64,000 nucleotides of DNA from Peribacillus frigoritolerans (GTDB taxonomy: Bacteria; Bacillota; Bacilli; Bacillales; DSM-1321), in NCBI RefSeq assembly GCF_040250305.1, contig NZ_CP158190.1:838001-902000 (forward strand), read 5' to 3'. The position numbers were made by a program, and so were the translations under genes. This document shows positions 51,487 to 60,657 of the stretch, in pieces (the stretch's first letter is position 1; every line of letters starts with the position of its first letter). The notes beneath the pieces were generated by a model. The model had not been told where the DNA came from. It did not search any database and worked only from the letters and a program-made list of their open reading frames with translations.

Positions 51487-53293
51487 ATTTCTCCCCTTCA
51501 TTTTCATTATAGATTCCTAAATCTTTTAAAATTGATAAAGTGATTTCTCCCGCTTTGCTTCCAGATGAATCATCTTCATTTTGTATATTGGTAGCAAAGA
51601 AATAAGTATTGTTCTTCGTCTCTACATACCCGATAAACCAACCATTGATGTTTTTTCCATTCACTGCTCCTGTACCTGTTTTTCCTGATAGGCGAGCTTC
51701 TTCATGCTTTTCTAAGAGTAGTGCTTCCTTCACAGCTTGGATATGCCTTTCCTTATATCCAAATTGATTGTTATAAAAGGCTTGCAGCAGTTGGACTTGC
51801 TCGACTGGAGAAATTTTTAATGAGGACTCGTTCCAGAATTCACTAAATTCCCCAGATACATCGGAATTTCCATAGTTTATCTCTTGTAGATTGGATTGAA
51901 TTGTTTCAAATCCTGTTCGACGATCTAATTCTTGGAAATACCAGTTTACAGATTTTTGTAAAGCAGATGAGACATCCTGATCCATATTCCAAGCTTCATA
52001 GGGTTGCTCCGTCCCATCCCATGAAAGTTTGGATTCTTCGGTTGATATCACATTTGATTCTAGAGCAAATAAGGCACTATAGATTTTGTAAGTGGAATCA
52101 GGTGATACCCGCAAAGTGCTTTTCTCTTCATTATAAATGCGATATTGCTGTGCGTTATGATCATATAAAACAAAGCTTCCTTCATACCCTTTAAAGAATT
52201 GATGTAAATCCTCATAAACTACTCCGTCATTTTTAAAATAGTATCGGTCGTTTTCCGTCGCAAATGCGGAAACGAAAGGTAATTGGATTGTCAAAATGAT
52301 ACTGGCCAACACATAAATGAAGACGCTTTTTCTTAATGATTTTTTTGCGGAATGCTTATAGGCAGAAATTTGTTCAATTCGTTTTTTGATTTGAAGCTTC
52401 GAACCGTTTAATTGTGTCACTAACTGTAGATTACTTGACCGTTTTGAAAGATCCAAAAAATTAATGATAGTATTTCCATATTCATTAATAGAATGATCAT
52501 CTAGTAACTGTAAAACAGATGTATCACACGCGATTTCCCGATCCAATCTCATTTCTCTAAAAGCAAGCCAAACAAGGGGATTAAACCAATATATGATTTG
52601 ATAGAACAATATCATGTAATTTGTCAGCAAATCCTTGTTTTTATAGTGATTCAGTTCATGAAGAAAGATATACTCGTAATTTTTCAAGCTAAGCCAGTTT
52701 TCATGCTGAGAAGGTAAGACGATATATGTTTGAAAAAGCCCGAATATCATTGGAGATTGGACTCTATTCGAAATAACAATCTCTATTGGTTTTTTTATCT
52801 GTAGTCTTTTCTTGCATTCTTCGAAAAGCACGAGAACTTCTTGATTGGAAAACGGAGAAGAATAATTCTTTATCCTTCTGATTGTGAGCCATCCACGAAC
52901 CATAGTAAAGGTAAATAAAAGCATCCCTGACATCCATAAACCCATCACTCCCCTATTAAGTAAGGACAGGTCCGGCCGATTGACCGATACAGAAAAGTCT
53001 TGTATGAGGTGTAGGCCCTGCATCATATCAGTCCCAGTTTTTTTCATATTAGAGCTGGGTACATTAATCTGATTTATATCCCCGCTGCTAAAGAGAGAAC
53101 TAAAATTATATAAATCAGTAGGTATGAATGGAAGTGCTAAAGCGATAAAAAGAAACATCCACAAATGATAGTGCCATTTTGCTGTTAATTGTCTTCCAAA
53201 CCATTTTCGTATAAGGAGGATAACAGTAACGGAAAATGAAGACACCAATAGACCTATTATAAAGTAGGTTAAAAACATGTCCTTCAATACCAC
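51467..53293 (-). CDS. blaR1: BlaR1-type beta-lactam sensor/transducer
   Basis: A 608-residue membrane sensor. Four helices lie in the N-terminal half. The M56 metallopeptidase site HELNH (212-216) and E253 (LDREIACD) lie on the inside. The extracellular C-terminal sensor resembles class D beta-lactamases: S400-T-Y-K403 (PDSTYKIY) and KTGTG near residue 540. It would acylate with beta-lactam and trigger BlaI loss. The exact start (GTG 53293 or TTG 53287) is uncertain. It is cotranscribed with blaI and divergent from bla. Confidence 0.93.
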   Translation of the reverse strand: MVLKDMFLTYFIIGLLVSSFSVTVILLIRKWFGRQLTAKWHYHLWMFLFIALALPFIPTDLYNFSSLFSSGDINQINVPSSNMKKTGTDMMQGLHLIQDFSVSVNRPDLSLLNRGVMGLWMSGMLLFTFTMVRGWLTIRRIKNYSSPFSNQEVLVLFEECKKRLQIKKPIEIVISNRVQSPMIFGLFQTYIVLPSQHENWLSLKNYEYIFLHELNHYKNKDLLTNYMILFYQIIYWFNPLVWLAFREMRLDREIACDTSVLQLLDDHSINEYGNTIINFLDLSKRSSNLQLVTQLNGSKLQIKKRIEQISAYKHSAKKSLRKSVFIYVLASIILTIQLPFVSAFATENDRYYFKNDGVVYEDLHQFFKGYEGSFVLYDHNAQQYRIYNEEKSTLRVSPDSTYKIYSALFALESNVISTEESKLSWDGTEQPYEAWNMDQDVSSALQKSVNWYFQELDRRTGFETIQSNLQEINYGNSDVSGEFSEFWNESSLKISPVEQVQLLQAFYNNQFGYKERHIQAVKEALLLEKHEEARLSGKTGTGAVNGKNINGWFIGYVETKNNTYFFATNIQNEDDSSGSKAGEITLSILKDLGIYNENEGEKYGEKHS

Positions 53294-53368
53294 CTCTCTT
53301 GACTTTTAAATTTTAAAAAATAGGAATTTAGCAAATTTATAGTGGCTTGATGGTAAAAAAATAAAGAA

Positions 53369-53432
53369 TTGACTTTGTTTGATTACATATGTAATACTAT
53401 ACTACAGATGTAATCAGACTACAAACGTAATC
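53369..53432. promoter_or_regulatory. bla promoter with three BlaI operators
   Basis: TTGACT (53369) and TAATAC (53392) are 17 bases apart, in the direction of the beta-lactamase gene. Operator 1 GATTACATATGTAATAC (53381-53397) fills the spacer and covers the -10. Operator 2 ACTACAGATGTAATC (53401-53415) and operator 3 ACTACAAACGTAATC (53418-53432) follow and can also control blaR1-blaI. Confidence 0.85.
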
Positions 53433-53509
53433 TGTTAAAACTCCTTGCATGAGGTTGTTTTTTCAATTCGTACATAAGAGTCTAATCAAATAATTAGGAG
53501 GTTTACATT

Positions 53510-54457
53510 ATGAACAAAAGATGGTTTTATCAAATACTGGCACCAATAGGCTTGGTGCTTATGGTTGCAGGCTGCTCAGATGAGAAAAAACAGGTTGTAC
53601 AACAATCGGAAACAGAACAAACCGGGGGAACTAACCAAACGTCGGAGAATATTACGGCAAAAGAAACCACAATCAAGAAATTTGAACAACTTGAGAAGGA
53701 ATATGATGCAAAGCTTGGGGTCTATGCCATTGATACAGGAACGAAAGAAACCGTGAAATTTCATGAGAACGAACGATTTGCTTATACATCTACTCATAAG
53801 GCTCTGGCTGTAGGAGCACTTTTACAACAGAAATCAATAGAAGACCTTAATCAAAGAATTACCTATACAAGTGAGGATCTTGTTAATTATAATCCGATTA
53901 CAGAAAAGCATGTTGATACGGGGATGACTCTTAAGGAGCTTTCTGATGCTTCGCTTCGATACAGTGACAATACTGCTGGAAACCTTATCCTTGAACAATT
54001 GGGGGGACCGGCTGGATTTAAAAAAGAACTAGAGGGAATTGGAGATAATGTTACCAACCCTGAGCGAATTGAGCCAGATTTAAATGTAGTTAATCCTGGT
54101 GAAACGCATGATACGAGTACACCAATAGCACTTGCTACTAGTCTTCAGGCTTTTACATTGGGAGATACACTTCCAACTGAGAAACGTGAACTTTTAATAG
54201 ATTGGATGAAAAGAAATACTACTGGAGATGCGTTAATTCGTGCTGGAGTGCCGAAAGGTTGGGTAGTGGCTGATAAGACTGGAGCAGGATCATATGGTAC
54301 GCGAAATGACATTGCGATCATTTGGCCATCAAAAGGAGACCCTATTGTTCTTGCTGTACTTTCAAGTCGTGATAAAAAAGAGGCTGATTATAACGACGAG
54401 CTTATTGCTGAGGCAACAGAAGAAGTAATTAAGGCCCTTAAAGTCAAAGTTAAATAG
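53510..54457 (+). CDS. bla: Class A beta-lactamase (lipoprotein)
   Basis: A 315-residue beta-lactamase. Motifs are intact: S94-T-H-K97 (STHKAL), SDN 152-154 (YSDNTAG), E188 (ERIEPDLN) and K256-T-G (DKTGAG). The N-terminus is a lipoprotein signal with lipobox VAGC, Cys22, so the enzyme is held at the membrane as in other Bacillus penicillinases. A spacer of about 35 residues rich in Gln, Thr and Glu follows. AGGAGG precedes the ATG. It is divergent from blaR1-blaI and inducible by beta-lactams. Confidence 0.95.
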   Translation: MNKRWFYQILAPIGLVLMVAGCSDEKKQVVQQSETEQTGGTNQTSENITAKETTIKKFEQLEKEYDAKLGVYAIDTGTKETVKFHENERFAYTSTHKALAVGALLQQKSIEDLNQRITYTSEDLVNYNPITEKHVDTGMTLKELSDASLRYSDNTAGNLILEQLGGPAGFKKELEGIGDNVTNPERIEPDLNVVNPGETHDTSTPIALATSLQAFTLGDTLPTEKRELLIDWMKRNTTGDALIRAGVPKGWVVADKTGAGSYGTRNDIAIIWPSKGDPIVLAVLSSRDKKEADYNDELIAEATEEVIKALKVKVK

Positions 54458-54468
54458 AAAATGATTGT

Positions 54469-54502
54469 ACTAAAAAGGGTTACGTTAAGTAGCCTTTTTT
54501 AG
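54469..54502 (+). terminator. Terminator after bla
   Basis: CTAAAAAGGGTTA with loop pairs with AGCCTTTTTTAG (imperfect). Confidence 0.65.
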
Positions 54503-54587
54503 TAGATTAATTCCTATAATGATTGGCCTTCTTCAACTCCCTTTAATGAACGAAAGCCTTTCATCAACTGTATTAATATGAAGACAT

Positions 54588-54652
54588 GTGCGATCCTTCA
54601 ATAACGAAGCGTCGCTTTTTTTATAGAGCTAAAGGGACAGGATAGTGGAGGG
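54588..54652 (+). repeat. THR repeat, variant middle stem
   Basis: Middle stem GTGCGATCCTTCAATAACGA, AGCGTCGC with TTTTTTTAT; right hairpin CTAAAGGGACAGGATAG. No left hairpin. Confidence 0.6.
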
Positions 54653-54695
54653 AAATAATGGTATGATATGGTATGTAGACTAAGGAGGTTGTTAT

Positions 54696-55097
54696 ATGAG
54701 TTATAAGAACACACTTATTACCATTTCAGATGATTCAAAAGTTTCTTCAGCAAAGGTACCTGTCATCAAAAACGGTAAAACCACCATTGCTTATATCGAG
54801 CATGATTTAATTAACAATAACCCCTATAAATTTACACAAGAAGACGTCCAATTCAAAACATATTTAATTAAAAATCAAATGGAAGCGGAAAATGCAGCTG
54901 AACTTCGAGAACAGTTCTTTTCAAAATCCAAGGCTTGCTTCAGGGCTTCTCCTTTAGTGAAAAATTATGGTTGGGGAATTCATTATAATAATCAAGGGAA
55001 AATTGCCATATATGATGTTAACAGTGAAATGTATAACCAATTGCTTAAGCAAGATGACATTACAAAACTTAAAGGCATGCGCTCCAAAAGAAAATAA
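54696..55097 (+). CDS. DUF6157 family protein
   Basis: A 133-residue soluble protein. Family features: NTLITISDDSKVSSAKVP, NNNPYKFTQEDVQFKTY, EQFFSKSKACFRASPLVKNY and GWGIHYNNQGKIAIYD. The function is unknown. AAGGAGG precedes the ATG. It stands alone. The stop lies inside a THR remnant (AAATAAATGCAGGATAGTTC), so the last codons may come from the repeat. Confidence 0.82.
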   Translation: MSYKNTLITISDDSKVSSAKVPVIKNGKTTIAYIEHDLINNNPYKFTQEDVQFKTYLIKNQMEAENAAELREQFFSKSKACFRASPLVKNYGWGIHYNNQGKIAIYDVNSEMYNQLLKQDDITKLKGMRSKRK

Positions 55098-55122
55098 ATG
55101 CAGGATAGTTCAACAAACGTAG
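55093..55122 (+). repeat. THR repeat, right end only
   Basis: AAATAAATGCAGGATAGTTC then AACAAACGTAGTG: the end of the right hairpin and outer arm, fused to the 3' end of the DUF6157 gene. Confidence 0.55.
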
Positions 55123-55242
55123 TGACTAGAACTGTAAAACGATGAAGATGACGCAACCAAAACATGTTTAAAGCTAAGAAGGTATAGTCATTTTTAATCA
55201 TTTTAATAATCAGTTTATTCTGATATTATAAAGTGGATAAAG

Positions 55243-55668
55243 ATGGGAGGAGGAAATAACATAAAAAACTTATTTTCAATCTTAAGTATGTTTGTGTTAG
55301 TTCTGGTAGGTGGAATGGTATTCGGTAATTCTTCTGCACAAGCAAGTGTTCCTCAGTATTCTTTTCAAACAGAAGATGGAAAATGGGATGGTGAAATTGG
55401 AAATCCTAACAGAGGTAGTGACTTACAGGTAGAACTGGTTTCCCCAATCTATTTAAAGACCTCTTCTGGAAGTAAGTTATTGACTAATTATAGTAACATA
55501 TGGTCCCGTCTATGCAATGCCAGTACTGGAAAGTGCACAGGCTATCATAGCTTAGCTGGTGGAAAGACATTATTCACAGATATGAAAATTGGTAAATTTT
55601 ATGTAGATGTGAAAGATGGATACTCTTCTGGAAGAGTATCTGGAAAACTACAAATTGTTTTCAAATAA
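55243..55668 (+). CDS. Small secreted protein, start uncertain
   Basis: A signal peptide (KNLFSILSMFVLVLVGGMVF) ends near SSAQAS-V, then about 100 mature residues without a known domain (PQYSFQTEDGKWDGEIGNPN, two Cys in RLCNASTGKC). ATG 55243 is in frame but lies within the purine-rich GGGAGGAGG, leaving no ribosome site upstream. ATA at 55261, seven bases after that site, is where ATG would be expected. Function unknown. Confidence 0.6.
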   Translation: MGGGNNIKNLFSILSMFVLVLVGGMVFGNSSAQASVPQYSFQTEDGKWDGEIGNPNRGSDLQVELVSPIYLKTSSGSKLLTNYSNIWSRLCNASTGKCTGYHSLAGGKTLFTDMKIGKFYVDVKDGYSSGRVSGKLQIVFK

Positions 55669-55782
55669 CTTGTATTACTTGCTACCCACTTTTAATGGGT
55701 AGCTTTTTTATATGAAAAGTTTCTGACATAAATAAATATCTAATGGAAGACTTTTTGAGTATATAGCAGATTTGAATGGATT

Positions 55783-55875
55783 CACTTAAAAAACGGTGCT
55801 TTAGCTGAAGAGCGGAGCTGTCTTTAAGGCAGCTTTTTCTTATGGAACTAAAGGGGCAGGATAGTTGAAGAAGGT
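55783..55875 (+). repeat. THR repeat, full copy
   Basis: Left CTTAAAAAACGGTGCTTTAG; middle stem GAGCTGTC/GGCAGCT; right hairpin CTAAA-ggggcag-GATAG; end TTGAAGAAGG. Confidence 0.82.
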
Positions 55876-56000
55876 AATTGTCTTTTTCGTCTAGAATATA
55901 TCTTTTGAGAACTGTGAAAAGGTGTAAAAAGCCCTGTTTTGCCAAAAGGGTAATTTATCAATGCAATTGCAGTATCAATCAATATTTTAGGAGGGTTCAA

Positions 56001-56234
56001 ATGGATAAAAGAGTTCAATTTGACTTTGAAATAGAGTTTACTAATGGCGGTGGGCTACAAGGGCAGGAATTCCGCCTTGATATTGATGGAGATGCCATCA
56101 CTGACCAAGAGTTAGCCAAGTATATTGTAGAGGATATGAGGTTACTAATGGTTGGAGAAGTTAAGATATTTAATAAAAAGATAATTAATGAAAAACATAA
56201 ACGAAAACCTGTTGATGAGAACTCTAAAAAGTAA
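56001..56234 (+). CDS. Small conserved hypothetical protein
   Basis: A 77-residue soluble protein (VQFDFEIEFTNGGGLQGQEF, DQELAKYIVEDMRLLMVGEV) with a basic, lysine-rich tail. It seems to belong to a small conserved Bacilli family without a known role. ATG at 56001 follows TAGGAGGG. An upstream frame from 55878 lacks a ribosome site and overlaps repeat sequence. A THR half follows. Confidence 0.65.
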   Translation: MDKRVQFDFEIEFTNGGGLQGQEFRLDIDGDAITDQELAKYIVEDMRLLMVGEVKIFNKKIINEKHKRKPVDENSKK

Positions 56235-56235
56235 T

Positions 56236-56273
56236 CGACTTCAGCTAACAAGTGCGTTAGCTGAGGATTGGAG
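56236..56273 (+). repeat. THR repeat, left hairpin only
   Basis: CAGCTAACAAGTGCGTTAGC then TGAGGATTGGAGC. It breaks off where the middle stem should start. Confidence 0.65.
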
Positions 56274-56308
56274 CAAACAATATTTAAATGATTAAGGGAG
56301 GAAGAATT

Positions 56309-56878
56309 ATGTCCATTAACGTAAGATCAAGAAGAATGATTTTAGATTTGGCAGTTACTTTAGATGGTTTTATAGAAGGGAAAAATGGGGAAGTTGATTG
56401 GTGCATCATGGACCCTGAGATGGGGTTTATTAATTTCTTAAATCAAATTGATACCATTTTATATGGAAGAAAAAGCTACGATTTATGGGGACAATACACT
56501 CCAGGAATTGAAGATGCCGATACAGAAAAAGAACTTTGGAAAATAGTTCATAGTAAAGAAAAATACGTGTTTTCCAGAACGCAAAAAGGGACTGATAATA
56601 AAGCAATATTTATAAATGATAATATTGTTGAAGAAGTAAATAAATTAAAGAATAAGCCTGGTAAAGACATCTGGCTATATGGCGGAGCAAGTCTTATTAC
56701 AACATTTATCAATTTAGGGCTTGTTGATGAATTTAGATTATCTGTTCATCCTGTTATTTTGGGAGAAGGAAAACCTTTGTTTATTGATATTAAAAAGAGG
56801 TTGAATTTAAAATTGGTTAATACAAAAACGTTCTCCTCTGGTGTTGTGCAACTAATTTATCATTTGAATGAAAATTAA
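56309..56878 (+). CDS. Dihydrofolate reductase/RibD-like protein (YyaP-type)
   Basis: About 189 residues of the RibD C-terminal fold, related to DHFR. Features: LAVTLDGFIEGKNGEVDW, TILYGRKSYDLWGQY, VFSRTQKG and IWLYGGASLITTFINLGLVD, the last being the NADPH-binding GGxxL pattern. Such stand-alone proteins reduce unknown substrates. ATG at 56309 follows GGGAGGAAG. An in-frame ATG at 56288 is poorly placed. Confidence 0.85.
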   Translation: MSINVRSRRMILDLAVTLDGFIEGKNGEVDWCIMDPEMGFINFLNQIDTILYGRKSYDLWGQYTPGIEDADTEKELWKIVHSKEKYVFSRTQKGTDNKAIFINDNIVEEVNKLKNKPGKDIWLYGGASLITTFINLGLVDEFRLSVHPVILGEGKPLFIDIKKRLNLKLVNTKTFSSGVVQLIYHLNEN

Positions 56879-56952
56879 TAATATTGTACATTCCAAGGAT
56901 AAAATACAATAAATATCATTAAGAAATAATTGATAGTTATTGTTGTAAATTC

Positions 56953-57125
56953 TTCAACAATCGGGTGCTTTAATGGTGCAAGCGATATTAGACATTCTAG
57001 ATGATGAGAGGGAAAAATGGTTTTAGTATGCTATACAATTGCACCAACCAGAACAAAAATGGCTTAAGCAGGAGCTGTACAACAGCTCCTTTTTTTTATG
57101 CAACAAACGAGGCAGTTGAACAAAT
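56953..57125 (+). repeat. THR repeat, split halves around other sequence
   Basis: Left arm TTCAACAATCGGGTGCTTTA at 56953, about 90 other bases, then middle stem GGAGCTGTACAACAGCTCC with TTTTTTTTATG and right arm CAACAAACGAGGCAGTTGAA at 57070-57122. The bases between hold only short broken frames. Confidence 0.55.
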
Positions 57126-57347
57126 CTTCATATATATTGTTGCTGTGATTATTGAAAACGAAGAATTAAATTTAAAACCATAGAATAAGTATTAGATGTG
57201 AAAAGGGATTTCCTTAGTTATTTTTTTTTTCGTTTTATCTTCAACTTTCTTCCTTTTTATTATTAAGGGAAAAGACGATTTTATCAATCTCATGAACTTC
57301 TTTTAAATTTCTTTCCTGCTTATAATACTACTCTAAGGTGAGTGAAC

Positions 57348-57734
57348 ATGAAAAATAGAATGAAAACAAAAATGATAAAAATACTCAGCGGAAACAGGGA
57401 AACTAGATTAACGGTTCAAGTTGCAGATACTCAAAGAAAAAGAGATAAGGGCTTAATGTTTGTTGGGAATTTACCCGAAAACGAGGGGATGTTATTTGTG
57501 TATCCAGTTAAAATATATGGTGGCTTTTGGATGAAAAACACATTAATTCCTTTATCTATTGCTTTTCTTGATTGGGATGGGGAAATTCTAAAAATACTTC
57601 ATATGGAGCTTTGTAAAGAAGATATATGTCCTACTTATGATCCAGAAATTCCTTATCAATATGCAGTTGAAGTGAACCTTGGATGGTTTGAAAAGAATCA
57701 AATTAAAGAAGGGGATTATGTAAGGTTTTATTGA
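57348..57734 (+). CDS. DUF192 family protein
   Basis: About 128 residues. DUF192 features: VQVADTQRKRDKGLMFVGNL, EGMLFVYP, GGFWMKNTLIPLSIAFLD and YAVEVNLGWFEKNQIKEGD. No signal peptide is seen, although many members are secreted. The function is unknown. ATG at 57348 follows AAGGTGAG. A GTG two codons earlier is also possible. A terminator follows. Confidence 0.88.
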   Translation: MKNRMKTKMIKILSGNRETRLTVQVADTQRKRDKGLMFVGNLPENEGMLFVYPVKIYGGFWMKNTLIPLSIAFLDWDGEILKILHMELCKEDICPTYDPEIPYQYAVEVNLGWFEKNQIKEGDYVRFY

Positions 57735-57740
57735 ATTGAT

Positions 57741-57772
57741 CTCACCTCTAGTTTTTCTGGTGAGGTGATTTT
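57741..57772 (+). terminator. Terminator after DUF192 gene
   Basis: CTCACC pairs with GGTGAG around a 13-base loop and is followed by GTGATTTTTTAG. Confidence 0.75.
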
Positions 57773-57790
57773 TTAGTTCATATTACTAAA

Positions 57791-57893
57791 AAAATTGTGA
57801 AGAAATGTACTAAAACTTACGGGTGCGTTAGGTGAAGATCGGAGCTGTCTTAAAGGCAGCTCTTTCTTATGCAACTATCGGGGCAGTTTACAG
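57791..57893 (+). repeat. THR repeat with 5' prefix
   Basis: Prefix AATTGTGAAGAAATGTACTA; left CTTACGGGTGCGTTAG; middle stem GAGCTGTC/GGCAGCTC; right hairpin CTATC-ggggcag-TTTA. Confidence 0.83.
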
Positions 57894-58030
57894 GAGTGCT
57901 GTTAAGTAACATGAGGGGGAATTTACTTTATATGGTATTGTATATGCAAGGACTTATTCAGCTAAAGAGCAGTTATTCCGAACGTTTAGCTGAAACGATT
58001 GAATTGTGCTTTCTTAAAGGGGGGATTAGC

Positions 58031-58810
58031 ATAAATCACTCACGGACAAATATGTTTCTCTTATTTTTGGCAATCTTATTTTTCGCAGGTATTATTCTTT
58101 TTTCATTTAGGATGTTTGTTTGGGGATTATTGCCACTCATATTCTTGCTTATTCTCTACATTTCAACTAATAAATACCGTTCATCAGTTTCCTTGTTTAT
58201 TTTCTTCTTATTAGGTACATTGGTGTATCAACTCGGAAGCATCTATATCAATGAATGGAACATATCCAAAGAAATGAAAATCATAATAAACAGATGTTTA
58301 CTTATATTTATTATGATTGGAACAGTGATTTCACTAATGTTGTCTAAGCAGAAGATATTTTCCTATGCACGATTACCAGATTGGCACAGGCGTATCAAAA
58401 TGCCGTTTCATACAATTAAATTACCGTATTTTTTACTTATTGGGCTAATGGTATCAAGCACAATACTTATACCATTATTTAGTCAAGAAATGAGCGATTT
58501 AAAAACAGTATTACTTTTCGGTATATTGTTTGCCATCATAAACGCTACACTTGAAGAAGTAATTTGGAGAGGTATTATGTTATCTAGTTTAAAAAGAAAT
58601 GTTTCCACCTTTTATGCTGTCGTAATAACCAGTATCGGATTCGGGCTACTGCATATATCAATTGGAATTCCTGTAATAATAAGCTTACTTTTTTCTTTTG
58701 GGGGGCTTTTTTATGCAATCGTAGTTTTAAAGACCGATAGTATATATCCATCCATAGTTTTTCATATTGTTATCAACTTGGGTATGGTTTTCAATGGATG
58801 GATAATTTGA
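58031..58810 (+). CDS. CPBP-family intramembrane protease
   Basis: About 259 residues, eight hydrophobic helices. CPBP (Abi) motifs: TLEEVIWRGIML (EExxxR), GFGLLHISIG and SIVFHIVINLG, giving the Glu and His residues of the presumed active site. Such proteases include CAAX-processing-like and bacteriocin self-immunity proteins. AAAGGGGGG lies six bases before ATA 58031. The first ATG is at 58052. A longer frame from 57869 would include THR sequence and is unlikely. The start is thus uncertain. Confidence 0.8.
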   Translation: MNHSRTNMFLLFLAILFFAGIILFSFRMFVWGLLPLIFLLILYISTNKYRSSVSLFIFFLLGTLVYQLGSIYINEWNISKEMKIIINRCLLIFIMIGTVISLMLSKQKIFSYARLPDWHRRIKMPFHTIKLPYFLLIGLMVSSTILIPLFSQEMSDLKTVLLFGILFAIINATLEEVIWRGIMLSSLKRNVSTFYAVVITSIGFGLLHISIGIPVIISLLFSFGGLFYAIVVLKTDSIYPSIVFHIVINLGMVFNGWII

Positions 58811-58827
58811 TCTTATTCCATACAGGG

Positions 58828-58917
58828 TTTCTTAATGAACGAACGGGTGCTTTAGCTGAAAAATCGGAGCTGTCTTTAAGGCAGCTTTTTCTTTTTGCAA
58901 CTTCGGGGCAGATTAAG
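58828..58917 (+). repeat. THR repeat, full copy
   Basis: CTTAATGAACGAACGGGTGC; middle stem GAGCTGTC/GGCAGCT; right arm decayed to CTTCGGGGCAGATTAAG. Confidence 0.82.
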
Positions 58918-59040
58918 ATACATCCATCTGTTTAATTGAGTGCCAGCTCATGTTATAATGAATAACTTACGATAATTACTGTTTCTGAACGGATGCCAGA
59001 AAAGCCTCCGCATAGCGATAAAATATGGAGGTGTAAGAGA

Positions 59041-59250
59041 ATGAATAAACAATGGACGATTGGTAAAATTAAAGAATTTGTTGAGAACAATTCGGAAAGT
59101 AAGTTGCTGACGACGGAATATCACGGTTTTTCTCAAAAGTTACTATTTAAATGTACATGTGGCAGCAACTTTGAAAAAACATTCAAGAAATTTAAAAATA
59201 ATAACCAACGTAAATGTGATGTGTGCCAACCGCCTAAAGCGGCACGATAA
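59041..59250 (+). CDS. Small zinc-finger protein
   Basis: A 69-residue protein. WTIGKIKEFVENN is a DNA-binding-like helix region. The second half holds CTCGSNFEKTFKKFKNNNQ followed by CDVC, a treble-clef-like zinc site seen in phage and homing-endonuclease-linked proteins. GGAGGTG precedes ATG 59041. Function unknown; the basic charge fits nucleic acid binding. Confidence 0.65.
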   Translation: MNKQWTIGKIKEFVENNSESKLLTTEYHGFSQKLLFKCTCGSNFEKTFKKFKNNNQRKCDVCQPPKAAR

Positions 59251-59365
59251 CGTATAGTGAATAAACTGAAGTGCTAATTTCTATTAAAGAGAAGTTGGCA
59301 CTATTTTTATTTTGGGAAATAAAAGTGGATTTCACTAAAAGGGGAAATTAGAAGAATATTCCTTC

Positions 59366-59448
59366 TGGAACTAACGGGTGCTTTAACTGAAGATTGGAGC
59401 TGAAGCTTTTTTCTTCATGCAACTAATTGCCCGGGAAAGTTGAGTAGC
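59366..59448 (+). repeat. THR repeat, decayed copy
   Basis: GAACTAACGGGTGCTTTAAC, then a shortened middle (GGAGCTGAAGCTTTTTTC) and a right arm reduced to CAACTAATTGCCCGGGAAAG. Confidence 0.65.
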
Positions 59449-59531
59449 AGGTTACAATAAAAGACGGTCTGTGGAAAGCTTTCCTAATAATAATTTTAAA
59501 GAAGCGGGATCAGCTAATAGTGAGGTGCTGA

Positions 59532-60139
59532 ATGAGTAGTTCGAAAAAGAGAAAAAAACAATCCGAAAAAATATTAAAGACCCTAAAGGTACCAATAAAT
59601 AAACATTTACCCTTAACGGAAAATGAAGAAGAAGCTTCCCTTAGAACAAAGGAAGAGATTATAGATAGAATTATTTCATTAGCGATAGTCTCAGCGAAAG
59701 CCATGGAGGCTCCGCCAGAAAAATATTCACAGAAGAAGAACAAAAGTTTTTAAAGAAAAAACATCCTAATCACAATGAGCTGATCCAATACTCGTGGAAG
59801 TTAGAATGCATTTGGCTTCTGCTTTGGTCTGTAAATCTAATAGCCGATTTAGATGTTCCAGTCGATACTTGCAATGCTGAATATGTTTTTGAGACGGTTT
59901 TTTCTCTTCATTCTAAACAAGAGTTGCTTGATGAATCCACTTTAAAACCAACTAGTGATATATTAGATAGTCTTGATTTTATTTATAGGGCACATTGGGC
60001 GGTACGAGAAGCCCAAATAAATCATTTGGAAGTTCCATCATCTCTAGATGAAGGCGTTGTATATGAAAGGCACTACACCCTTAATTGGCTAGTAAATTAT
60101 ATGGATCAAGAATGGGAGGAAATAAGTACAGATACATAA
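59532..60139 (+). pseudogene. DUF4272 family gene, frameshifted
   Basis: The first frame (59532-59753) encodes KHLPLTENEEEASLRTKEEI and IISLAIVSAKAMEAPPEK. At GAAAAATATTC (about 59718-59728) one A seems lost. With six A the reading continues IFTEEEQKFLKKKHPNHNEL and LECIWLLLWSVNLI, joining the frame that ends at 60139 (DFIYRAHWAVREAQI). The joined 202-residue protein is a typical DUF4272 member, function unknown. As read it is broken. AGTGAGGTG precedes the start. Confidence 0.75.
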
Positions 60140-60202
60140 AAGCTGCAATACATACTTTTATGCTCCTATCTCAGGGTTAAATGTGAAGTTACCTACTTGA
60201 TC

Positions 60203-60268
60203 TAACAGGCAGGAAGGTTGCTGGGGCAGCCTTTTTCTTATGGCACTAACAAGACAGGTTAGCTGAAA
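60203..60268 (+). repeat. THR repeat, middle and right modules
   Basis: CTAACAGGCAGGAAGGTTGC, middle stem AGGTTGCTGGGGCAGCC with TTTTTC, right hairpin CTAACAAGACAGGTTAG. Confidence 0.65.
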
Positions 60269-60391
60269 AGGGACGAATTACCAGTACAAAAGTTTTGATA
60301 TTTTGAGATAATCAATAAGCACCAAGTCTTTGATTGTAATAGAATGGATTTGTGTAGAAAATATTATACAAGTTTGGGTGGTAAACATTTC

Positions 60392-60481
60392 ATGGGGAAT
60401 GTATTACTGGGACTACCAATCTGAATATTTATTGCAGCCTATATAAGGCAATACACAGATAAAATTATAAAAAAATTGTAG
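60392..60481 (+). pseudogene. Tiny membrane peptide with in-frame TGA
   Basis: After GGGTGG, ATG 60392 opens MGNVLLGLPI, then TGA, then IFIAAYIRQYTDKIIKKL and a stop. With Trp in place of TGA this would be a 29-residue single-helix peptide. It may be a broken small gene. The remainder of 60269-60509 holds no other frame. Confidence 0.3.
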
Positions 60482-60509
60482 GTTCCATAAAATACATAGT
60501 TAAATAATT

Positions 60510-60575
60510 TCTTATTGAACTAAAGGTCGGTTTAGTTGAAGATGGAGTCGTGACGAGAGCTCTTTTTTCCCGTAA
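60510..60575 (+). repeat. THR repeat, decayed copy
   Basis: CTTATTGAACTAAAGGTCGG then TTTAGTTGAAGATGGAG, then a short stem GTCGTGACGAGAGC with TCTTTTTTCC. Confidence 0.55.
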
Positions 60576-60657
60576 AAGAACAGGCATGTTATAGTATAGG
60601 AGAACCGGATTTTATTTTATCTGTGGTAATCTTAATCATCAAAGGAGTTTATTCATA

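Noticed and set aside
57869..58030. Extended N-terminus of the CPBP protease
   Set aside because: The first codons come from THR sequence, and the ribosome site lies further downstream, at 58017-58025.
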